Shown here: positions 1 through 7,265 of the stretch, one piece after another
How positions within the stretch are numbered: the stretch's first letter is position 1
How the letters are laid out: each line of letters begins with the position of its first letter
Assembly: GCA_028565635.1 (NCBI GenBank)
Contig: JAOXYB010052001.1
Location: 1-11,588 of the forward strand
DNA from: Phoronis ovalis
Taxonomy: Eukaryota; Phoronida; Phoronidae
DNA length: 11,588 bases
Reading direction: 5' to 3'
Notes under the pieces: model-generated
What the model was told of the DNA's origin: nothing
The model's database searches: none
What the model saw: the letters and a program-made list of their open reading frames with translations, nothing else
Translations under genes and position numbers: made by a program

Positions 1-58
1 ATGGTTGTTTGCCTCCGTCCCGTAAAATAATAAAAAAAAAGGCCGACCCACCCTAACA

Positions 59-84
59 CCCCCCCCCCCCCCCCCCCCCCCCCC
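59..84. repeat. Poly-C tract, 26 bases
   Basis: An uninterrupted run of C at 59-84. Such runs are length-unstable and error-prone to sequence; on the opposite strand it is a poly-G run able to form G-quadruplexes. Confidence 0.9.
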
Positions 85-259
85 GACAGACTTAATAATT
101 TATAACGTCCGGTTGTAATCCTGAACTTGGCGCTAAAACTATAATCGACAGATCGTCTCATTTAAACGCTGAATGATCAAAATCTGCAAAAAGAAAATTT
201 TGACCGAAATGCGTGAAATTTAGACGTCCATGCGTCTTGCATGACAACACCAATCACAA

Positions 260-276
260 TGCGTGACAATCACGCA
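260..276. repeat. Short hairpin TGCGTGA-CAA-TCACGCA
   Basis: A perfect 7-base inverted repeat with a 3-base loop. Related words (ATGCGTGAAA near 209, ATGTGTGACAAT near 279) lie within 80 bases. No function is assigned. Confidence 0.55.
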
Positions 277-600
277 CGATGTGTGACAATTGGCAACTAT
301 GTAGATGTAATTTTTTAAACTGGTCGAATTACTTTCTAAATTATTTTGTAGAATGAGTTGCCTGAATCTTTCGCGGGATCCGTTGTTACATCAAGTGACA
401 TGAAGTAATTAATTTAAAAACCAATCTAGACAGATATTGGGAACGTAAATTATGGACAGTGGACTCGTATAGGGTGTTCCACAATTTTGGCTTGATCTAA
501 CCTTGTTCTCACTTAATATCATAATCAGATTGTAATATTAACTGTATAGGTTGTATGTTAATTAGGTCTATATTAAGTACCCCATCAAGCCCCGAGGCCA

Positions 601-1027
601 GGTCCGACTTATTTCAATTCAATGTCTATAGCATGCATATTTGCGAACAAAAATGCGTAAAAAGGTTAATTTTAAAATTAGTTTAAAGCAAATCACGTTA
701 ATGTGCGTTATGCAATAAGGGTTGCATTTTTCGATAAAATATATAAAAGGGTATCTTTACTACTCAGTGGAAACCTAGGTGAGTTCACCTACTACAGTGC
801 TTACAGCAGTATTATAGGTATATAACTAATTGCACTGAAAAGGGTTAAAAAAATATTCTCAATGCATGCATAGGGTATAAAAATTTCTCATCACACTTAG
901 GGCAATTTTATCTAAAATTTCAGTCACTGAAAAGGGGTCAAACCTTCAAAATGGGAAAATGCGTTTAGGGGCTTTTTTAAAAACCCATTCACAAACATGG
1001 GTACTTATAATTCCCTTGAGTCGGACC
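601..1027. repeat. Dispersed element copy 1, short terminal inverted repeats (MITE-like)
   Basis: It starts GGTCCGACTTA (601-611) and ends TGAGTCGGACC (1017-1027); these are inverted copies matching at 10 of 11 bases. The interior shares blocks with 10393-10690 on the other strand, including an ACAAAAANGCGTAAAAAGG block near 648-665, CACGTTAATGNGCGTTA near 697 and AGGGTTRCATTTTTCG near 717. There is no coding capacity. Target-site duplications are not clear. A non-autonomous DNA transposon fits best; class and family are unknown. Confidence 0.6.
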
Positions 1028-1147
1028 ACCGTGCCATCAAGAGGGGGTTAGTGGATCTTGAATGGGACTGGATTTTAATTGTTAATACAAAATAAGTGAC
1101 TTCTCGAACTATGTTTACAAGTTAAATGTGTTTTTGAATTATTTCAG

Positions 1148-1282
1148 GAATTTTGAAAACTTGTCATTATACTGCGAGAATTACAGTAGCTTAATACCAC
1201 TATCTTTCGTTCTTGGTTTCTATGTGTCACTTATTGTGTCCAGATGGTGGGAGCTAATGCTTGCAATACCATGGCCTACAAG
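1148..1282 (+). CDS. BEST: Bestrophin exon A (first exon in window)
   Basis: The acceptor is ATTTCAG at 1141-1147 and the donor is AG|GTAAAC at 1283. The first base completes a codon from an unseen upstream exon, and the last two bases (AG) join G of the next exon to make Arg. It encodes the pore-neck helix: [20 protein letters not shown], then PWPT. The three hydrophobic gate residues that match human I76, F80 and F84 are all kept. Confidence 0.93.
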
Positions 1283-4200
1283 GTAAACCTACCATTCATT
1301 ATTCAAATAATAACTTCCTCAAAATGTACTGACCATACATGCTTGGTTTGTTGAAAATTTAAGATACAATTCCTAAAAGGTTTAACTCTTTGTTGCAATC
1401 ACTGTTTGACCAGAAAAAATCCTTCTGCCTCTCAATGTTCAAATCTAACAACTTGTCACAATAATGCAGAATTGACTATTTCAGGATTGCTGTGTTTGTT
1501 ACAGCTGGTATACATGGACATGATAACCGAGGCCGATTACTACGTCGCACAATAATGAGATACCTAAACGTCGGTTGGATATTAGCTATCAGCTCATTGA
1601 GCCCCTCTTTAAAGAAACGATTTCCAACACTTGATCATCTCATTGAAGCAGGTCAGGTAGACGATTTCTCGCAATTTGATTTGCAGAATAATCTTCATTT
1701 CTGATACTGCAGAACTTTCTTAAAAGTTTTTTTGAAAACTATATTCACATTAAGATAGCTATGGCAACATCAAATTGCTAAGGCCATTATTCAAGGGTAT
1801 TAAAAAGATGTGTTGCACTATACATTTTTAATTCTGCTTTTCAAGCATTGTTTAATAGCATTACAAACTTTGGTTTGCTAGAAGAGATACAACTATGGTT
1901 GGCTTTTGGTTTGTCCTGCATCCTTATCACAAGACTAACGTGTAGACCATTAATAACAAAGTCCCACTTCAATGTAACAATGTAGAATAGATGCTCTGTG
2001 TTTCTTTTTATGAATATATTTGTTTATTTAAAAAATAACATAGGTTTATTGACGGCAGAAGAAAAAGAAATTTATGAAAAAGTTGATACAGATGAAAATA
2101 AATATTTTATTCCGATTGTTTGGGCAACAACAGTAATTACTAGAGCTCGTACGGAAAATCGTATAAGGAATGATGTCATACATAACACTTTGCTCTCAGT
2201 AAGCCAAACGTATATTTCTCTTTTATTATCAACTTTAAAAAGTATCGCAGAGCTATTTCACTTTCAACATGTGCAATAAAACTAGTTGATGAAGGGATCT
2301 GAAAATACTATCTTTCTGAAATTTGGGCTTTGTTTTGGAAAATTCTGGTAAAAGGGTCCCCAATTAACTTTATTGTTTGAAGTGCAATCCTGCTAATATT
2401 TAGTCCAATTTGTTTGGCAACAATTGTGGGATTTTCTTGGACTTATTGTTATTTCCTTGCACAAATATTATCTTCATGTTTTAAGAAAATATGCTTAAGC
2501 ATATAGTCCTGTCAAGATCAGCATACAACATAATAGTCAATATTTCTTGCATGTATTTTTAAAAATTAAAATTGTACGATTTATACTGGTACCTAACGCA
2601 TGCTACGAATACACTGTTGCGTAAATTTAATCTAAATCTGTCATCTAACCTTGTACATTTCGTAATAATTATGAAGCTTTTAATTGCAGGAAGTAAATGC
2701 TTTTCGTGGAGGATTGGGTACATGCTTTTTATATGACTGGATGAGTTTACCTCTGGTTTATACACAGGTATCTTGCAGAAAATACAAAAATGTATTCATC
2801 ATTACTTAATCTTGTATTTCACTCACTCCAGTGCAATAATTTGCAAAAAAACACATAGTAACACATTTTCAATGCAATATGTATGCCAACCATCTATGTA
2901 GAGAACTGACAAACATCCTGTGATTCAAGTTGTATATTTTTTATTTAATATAAATTTAGTCTATTCCTGAAGTACAGACCTAAACTAGGTGCATATACAA
3001 TTCTCTCCTTTTTTGTGATTTATAGGTTGTGACAATTGCTGTGCAGTCTTTTTTCCTCGCCTGTTTGTTTGGACGCCAGTATTTAGACCCTAAACAGAAC
3101 TATGCAGGACATAACAACAATTTTGATCTGTATGTACCTGTGTTTACTTTTCTGCAGTTCATCTTCTACACTGGTTGGTTAAAGGTAATATATCTTTGGT
3201 TAACTCATATTTATTAGTTTTAGTAAAACATCCTGTGAATTTAAGGCAGAAAATATTGTTTAAGTTAAACTTTAGCTATTTAAATGAAAAGATGGACAAA
3301 TAAATGCATACATACATACATATAAATTATATAATTTATATGTATATTCAAAAATCTTACAGGTTGCAATTATATCATTATTCAATTAAAATGTAATTAC
3401 TAGATTTCCCAGCCTTTATTTAAGTTTTTACTGAGATTTATCCATTTATAGATATATCCTTCGTAAAGGGGGAGGGAGGTCATCAGGTGCAACAGATGTC
3501 GGAGTAATTACCTTAATTTGTAGGTTGCTGAAAGTTTGTCAAATCCATTTGGCGAAGATGATAATGATTTTGAAACCAATACCGTTATTGATAGCAATAT
3601 TAAGGTACTTGTCCAAGTAAACTGTCGTCTTATGCCGCATCCATTTAAAGAGAGGCTCCTCTTCATGAATAAGCCCCTTTAAATGTTGCCCAATTTGACA
3701 CATTGTCTGGGAAACATAAGCACCATCTAAATGTGCTGTTTTGTTAGCAGTGTTTCAATGTCATTTTTTTGTGTCGATGTGTTAGCCATATAAATAATCC
3801 TAAATTCCGTGTTACTTGAATTCTATAGCACGGTCTTTTTGTGTAAGTTTCATTTGCTATTTCTTATATATTTATTTAGATTTCGTATCTTATCGTGGAT
3901 GGTATGCATGATGATCATCCAGACCTTGTCAAAGATGTTCATTGGGATACTCCAAACTTTGAGCTACCATATACAGCTGCCTCTGAACAGTTTAAATCTA
4001 ATTCTCATAAAGGTTCTGCAGCAGATATTGTGTAAGTATAGTGATTGCTATAAAGGTAATGTTTAAATTCATAAAAAAATACTTTAAATATGAAAATATT
4101 TATATGTATTTTTATTAATTAAAAGTTCAAGTTTTATCAGCTTAGCAGTGAAAAATAAATGTAATACAATATAGACGATGCAATGCATTATGATCATGCA

Positions 4201-4771
4201 ATTTACACTAGACTATTGTAAAAAATATAAATCAGTTATGTTGTACACATGGACAACTGATAAGTCAAAACCACAACCTGAAGTTAATATGTCTGCTTTA
4301 GAATTCCTTAGCTTATATATGACCCAGAATTCCATAGCTAAAATATATGACTTGTTGAGAAACTCAAATATATAGAGCTGACGCTTTACTGTTGAATTAG
4401 AGATGAAATGTAATTTCTGAAATATTTGTTGCAGGGTCCAACCTAAGCAAGCTGAGTTTATAAAACTTGCATCTATTCATGAAGGAAGTGAGAGTAATTA
4501 TGAAAGAGAAAGTTTGTTAGATCGATCAGGCAAGGAAAGTTCGCACAAAGGAGGAACCTCTCTAAAATTAGGGTCATCATCGGAGAGAGATGAAAATAGA
4601 TCGTCTGCTAATTTTAATTCTATTCCTGACCTCAATGATGATGCCACAGATGTTAAAATTATAACTTCATCTGGTCAAAAAGTTGTGTATTCTGAAATGC
4701 ACGAGTTACAGACACAACAAAAAGATAAGACTGAAGACACAAATCTGGATATTACATCATCAGGATTATAA
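1148..4771 (+). CDS. BEST: Bestrophin family calcium-activated chloride channel, 5'-partial, eight exons
   Basis: Exons: 1148-1282, 1485-1651, 2044-2198, 2690-2767, 3026-3184, 3524-3604, 3880-4031, 4435-4771. All junctions are GT-AG and keep one frame, giving about 420 residues before TAA at 4769-4771. Bestrophins form pentameric plasma- or intracellular-membrane anion channels opened by calcium. Seen in the fragment: the neck segment [10 protein letters not shown] (residues 15-24, matching human I76, F80 and F84), SRWW (31-34), GRLLRRT in exon 2, NRIRND in exon 3, [12 protein letters not shown] in exon 4, VPVFTFLQF in exon 5, the acidic calcium-clasp segment [11 protein letters not shown] (238-248) and PYTAASEQF. 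Human BEST1 numbering is offset by 60, so about 60 N-terminal residues (helix 1 and the start of the clasp) are missing and probably lie upstream. The full protein would be near 480 residues, closer to BEST4 than to the longer BEST1. The tail is Ser/Lys/Glu-rich and not recognisable. The introns show no other gene. Family assignment is very secure; the paralogue is not. Confidence 0.95.
1485..1651 (+). CDS. BEST: Bestrophin exon B
   Basis: The acceptor is TATTTCAG ending at 1484 and the donor is GCAG|GTCAGG at 1652. It encodes [21 protein letters not shown] and onwards to [12 protein letters not shown], the cytosolic helices after the neck (GRLLRRT and RYLNVG are family hallmarks). A second GT at 1657 would throw the next exon out of frame and give an early stop, so the donor at 1652 was chosen. 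Confidence 0.93.
2044..2198 (+). CDS. BEST: Bestrophin exon C
   Basis: The acceptor is AACATAG ending at 2043 and the donor is CTCA|GTAAGC at 2199. The exon is 155 bases and encodes [20 protein letters not shown] and onwards to [15 protein letters not shown]. The FIPIVWA segment and the NRIRND motif align with human VPWVWFA and GRIRDP. From memory, the length equals that of human BEST1 exon 5. Confidence 0.92.
2489..2504. repeat. Perfect 16-base palindrome in bestrophin intron
   Basis: ATATGCTTAAGCATAT lies in the intron between exons C and D. In AT-rich DNA this could be chance. Confidence 0.45.
2690..2767 (+). CDS. BEST: Bestrophin exon D
   Basis: The acceptor is AATTGCAG ending at 2689 and the donor is CACAG|GTATCT at 2768. 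It has 26 codons, phase 0 at both ends, from EVNAFRGG through [12 protein letters not shown]. Tyr-Asp-Trp followed by PLVYTQ is near-invariant in animal bestrophins. The 78-base length matches human BEST1 exon 6 as I recall it. Confidence 0.93.
3026..3184 (+). CDS. BEST: Bestrophin exon E
   Basis: The acceptor is TTTATAG ending at 3025 and the donor is AAAG|GTAATA at 3185. It has 53 codons, phase 0, including [20 protein letters not shown], then [13 protein letters not shown] and YTGWLK, the last transmembrane segments. Two extra residues in the YAGH-to-DLYVP loop explain why it is 159 bases and not the 153 I recall for human BEST1 exon 7. Confidence 0.94.
3316..3345. repeat. Perfect 30-base AT palindrome beside a CATA run
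   Basis: The arms ATACATATAAATTAT and ATAATTTATATGTAT are exact reverse complements with no spacer, directly after a short CATA microsatellite (about 3307-3320), in the intron between exons E and F. It probably arose from microsatellite expansion in AT-rich DNA. Confidence 0.7.
3524..3604 (+). CDS. BEST: Bestrophin exon F (calcium-clasp exon)
   Basis: The acceptor is TTTGTAG ending at 3523 and the donor is TAAG|GTACTT at 3605. It has 27 codons, phase 0: [17 protein letters not shown] then [17 protein letters not shown] is the bestrophin calcium-clasp signature. One acidic position (human D303) is Asn here, and the usual Trp after ETN is Thr. Confidence 0.95.
3880..4031 (+). CDS. BEST: Bestrophin exon G
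   Basis: The acceptor is TTTATTTAG ending at 3879 and the donor is TTGT|GTAAGT at 4032. The exon is 152 bases, starts at phase 0 and leaves GT for the next exon. It encodes [16 protein letters not shown] and VHWDTP through PYTAASEQF, which aligns with VDEMH and PYTAASAQF of human BEST1, the stretch that wraps round neighbouring subunits. Confidence 0.92.
4435..4771 (+). CDS. BEST: Bestrophin terminal coding exon H
   Basis: The acceptor is TTGTTGCAG ending at 4434. The first G completes Val, and the frame runs 111 codons to TAA at 4769-4771. It begins VQPKQAEF, reminiscent of MEFQPNQ in the human protein, then becomes a hydrophilic Ser/Glu/Lys-rich tail that looks disordered. The last residues are ITSSGL; Ser at -2 and Leu at the end fit a class I PDZ ligand. 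The tail itself is not recognisable by family. Confidence 0.87.
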
Positions 4772-5327
4772 AAAAGAGGCCAGAAAAACTGTCATTGGTT
4801 GTAGTTTTTGTATTTAGTATATCAGATATTTACATTAGTGTTTCGGCTCAGCCTGTTGTAATCCGGTTTTATGTTTAGACATCATTATGTGCATTGTATT
4901 TAAATATCAAGTAAGTGTTGCTGGCTTATTTAGATACAGTGTAAAAGAAATAATTATTAGGATGTGGAATCTTGTCATGAAGTAAGAATCAACAACTGTG
5001 TTTTTCCTGATTTATGCTAGCTCTGGTGCTTTAACTTCTAGTTTTAACAAAATGTATCAGTTTTGTTATATGTAAGACATTTTGTATGCAGAATTCAAGT
5101 ACTTTCATAAAAATATGTTGTATATGCAGCTTTTGTTAAATTTAATTTGAACTTCGCTTAGATTTGTTTCTAATTTTTTTCAAACTTTTTTATAAAATGA
5201 ATATCTATTATTAATATGAATTGCTCAATGTTTTTAGATACACTTTTGCATGTGTTTAAAAGTAGTTTTGAGACTGTGTTTTTATTTATAATTATCAGTG
5301 GTTAAAGTTTTTTCTTTTCCATACTGG
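4772..5327 (+). other. Bestrophin 3' flank, probable 3' UTR
   Basis: There is no further gene. The stretch is T-rich with no canonical AATAAA; TATAAA variants occur (for example near 5191). It most likely belongs at least partly to the bestrophin 3' UTR. Confidence 0.5.
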
Positions 5328-5456
5328 TATCAACTTTATATATTTACATTTCAAGTGCAGGTGTTCTCACTAACAGAACCCAGAGTATTACTAATACTCC
5401 CTGGGTTCTGTTAGTGAGAACACATGCACTTGTAATGTAAATATATAAAGTTGATA
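5328..5456. repeat. Near-perfect 129 bp foldback palindrome
   Basis: The left arm 5328-5390 starts TATCAACTTTATATATTTAC and the right arm 5392-5456 ends with its reverse complement. The arms differ by two substitutions and a two-base bulge, and a single base separates them at AGTATTA-C-TAATACT. It contains no gene. It lies about 560 bases after the bestrophin stop codon and could be inside that gene's 3' UTR. A small foldback or MITE is likely; if TA at each end is the duplicated target, the element begins TCAACTTT. Confidence 0.85.
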
Positions 5457-5813
5457 ATTAGTGGTAAATGGTAAGCTAAATGATTTGTTGGTGTGCGCTC
5501 AACGAAATGTGTCAGTGGTAAACAAATTTGAGCCCACTAACAGTTGTAGAAGAGCCCTGATGTGCATATCATACAAATGTAGTCATCCAGTCTCTCCCTT
5601 ATGGTGCCCACACTAGTATTGATCCTGCTTTGCTCACAGCTATAGATAGCTATATGATGCACATAAGAGATTTTCCTATACCTAAAGAAAGCTGAAGTAC
5701 TGTGTTGAATAATGAAGTCTGTATGTTTTTTACCGAATTATATTTTAAATGTATAATAGCTTAAAAATATTCAAACCTCAAACAAAATGTGTATAAATAA
5801 TTACAAAAAAAAC

Positions 5814-5819
5814 AATAAA
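5814..5819 (+). terminator. Candidate poly(A) signal for bestrophin
   Basis: This is the first canonical AATAAA on the plus strand after the bestrophin stop codon. If used, the 3' UTR would be about 1 kb and would contain the foldback at 5328-5456. A variant signal nearer the stop is equally possible. Confidence 0.25.
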
Positions 5820-6825
5820 TAAGAATAATGTCTCACACACAGACATAACAATAGCAACTGATCAGAATTCTTTGGTCATTTCCACTTAGTACATACAGAA
5901 TCAAATTATCAGGTGTTCAAACCTGGAATTTACGAAATTAATAAGTTTGTTATTAACTGTTACAGTGTTATTTTGATGAGTTTGGGACACACACTGTGAC
6001 CAGAAATAAATGTGCCAAGTTTTAAATAAGTGTTACTCGAATAATTTTGGTTAATAATTAGAAATGACATCAGAATAATCGTAAAATTCTGAGGTGATTT
6101 GAATGCTATTCCGATAATCAGCAAAAAGATTTTTTTACTACGTTTTGTCTCAAATTACCTTTCAATTCAATTGTATTTTAGGAAATGGTTGTCATAACTT
6201 ATACTTTACATTTAATGCATTTGTTACAAACAATATAATTTCAGCTGGGCCCAAAATGACAGCCATCTTGGATTTCCAGATACAAAAATTTGATATTTTA
6301 AAAATTTCAAGCAAGATTGAAACATTTCTTGGCTCTATTTCATTTCTCTAAACCAAATAAATCACCAAAAAATACAAAATTTCGGAATTATCAATGAAAT
6401 ATAGCAGTTGCTAATTTTCTTCAGGTTTTAAGTCCCAAAAATGCTATAATTCGCAACAAATATAAAAGTATTTTTCAGAAATTTTAATAATGTAAATAAT
6501 ATTCCAATTTAGAATTGAATTACCCTTATTTGTGTCACTTTTGAAAAGTATTTTTTGAAAAACCAAACTTGACAAAAATTTTAAACATTGCACATTTATT
6601 TCCGGTCACCCTGCATTATGCTGGTATAGCTTTATTATAATGGTATCTATTTGTACAAGAGAGCTTGTTACAACTCTCATTTATGAGACCACAAATGGTG
6701 AGACAAACTGTTTAATAATGTTGCTATTTAATTATTCCTTAGGATTTGGTAAAGAGATGCTACATATAACAGAATATTATAATACACAAATCGCCACAAC
6801 CATGTGTTTTAAATTCTCCCATATA

Positions 6826-6831
6826 TTTATT
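6826..6831 (-). terminator. Candidate poly(A) signal for FAM177
   Basis: AATAAA on the minus strand, about 310 bases past the FAM177 stop codon. Other AATAAA words occur further on (for example near 6595-6600), so the choice is tentative. Confidence 0.25.
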
Positions 6832-7142
6832 TACATGATTTTATACTAGCTTCATGATACTACCAATGTAGTTATTGCTGGATAAATTCAAAGTCCTGGC
6901 AGAAAGATTCATGCAATAAAATTCATTAAATCTACAGCAGACATATAAATAACATTTTCATATCCAAATAAATATTTAATAAATATATTCAGTTCCACCT
7001 TCATGCTTTGAGATAAGGGCCCAGCTAAAGACAAATCTTGTGATTTTAAAAGCATACATAGTAGATACAGTACCATTAAAAAATCTGGAAACCAGGACTT
7101 ATAAACAATTAAATTTGCAGTAACATAAAAAGGGAATCAGTG

Positions 7143-7265
7143 CTACTTTATTGTCACTTCAGTGTTCACATCGTTATCACCACTCTCTAAAGTTTCCATT
7201 TCGTTTGTTTTAATAACTCTATCCGCTTCTTGTTGCCTTTCAAGTCTTCGCTCTTCTTCTTCTTC
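7143..7265 (-). CDS. FAM177A1: FAM177 terminal exon
   Basis: The acceptor is ATTTCAG ending at 7266. It has 40 codons then TAG at 7145-7143. It opens with five Glu codons that continue KLKEE of the previous exon into a seven-Glu run, then ERRLERQQEADRVIKTNE and a weakly conserved end. The human protein has a similar Glu run followed by a Gln/Thr-rich tail. Confidence 0.87.
   Translation of the reverse strand, partial: EEEEERRLERQQEADRVIKTNEMETLESGDNDVNTEVTIK

Larger units (their letters stand above)
1..600. other. Non-coding flank upstream of dispersed element
   Basis: No exon was found in any frame. It contains an A-run near 33-39, the poly-C tract at 59-84 and several GCGTGA-type words between 209 and 290. 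The missing bestrophin 5' exons were looked for and not found here. Confidence 0.6.
5457..7142. other. Intergenic region between convergent genes
   Basis: This is AT-rich DNA with no convincing exon on either strand; the open frames are short and lack splice-supported homology. It contains candidate poly(A) signals for both genes and an AAGATGGCTGTC-like word on the minus strand near 6258-6269 that resembles a YY1 site. Confidence 0.6.

Noticed and set aside
750-778. Upstream bestrophin exon ending at the CCTAG|GTGAGT donor
   Set aside because: The frame needed to join exon A reads FTTQWKP, which does not resemble the conserved bestrophin segment before this point.
4178-4375. 65-codon open frame in the last bestrophin intron
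   Set aside because: It is spliced out between two well-supported exons and shows no recognisable protein.
5559-5668. Possible further inverted repeat (ATGTGCAT near 5560 against ATGCACAT near 5657)
   Set aside because: The matching arms are only about 8 bases and the surrounding sequence does not pair.
6145-6849. Two open frames of about 68 codons in the intergenic region
   Set aside because: AT-rich, low-information sequence without splice sites or homology; chance frames.
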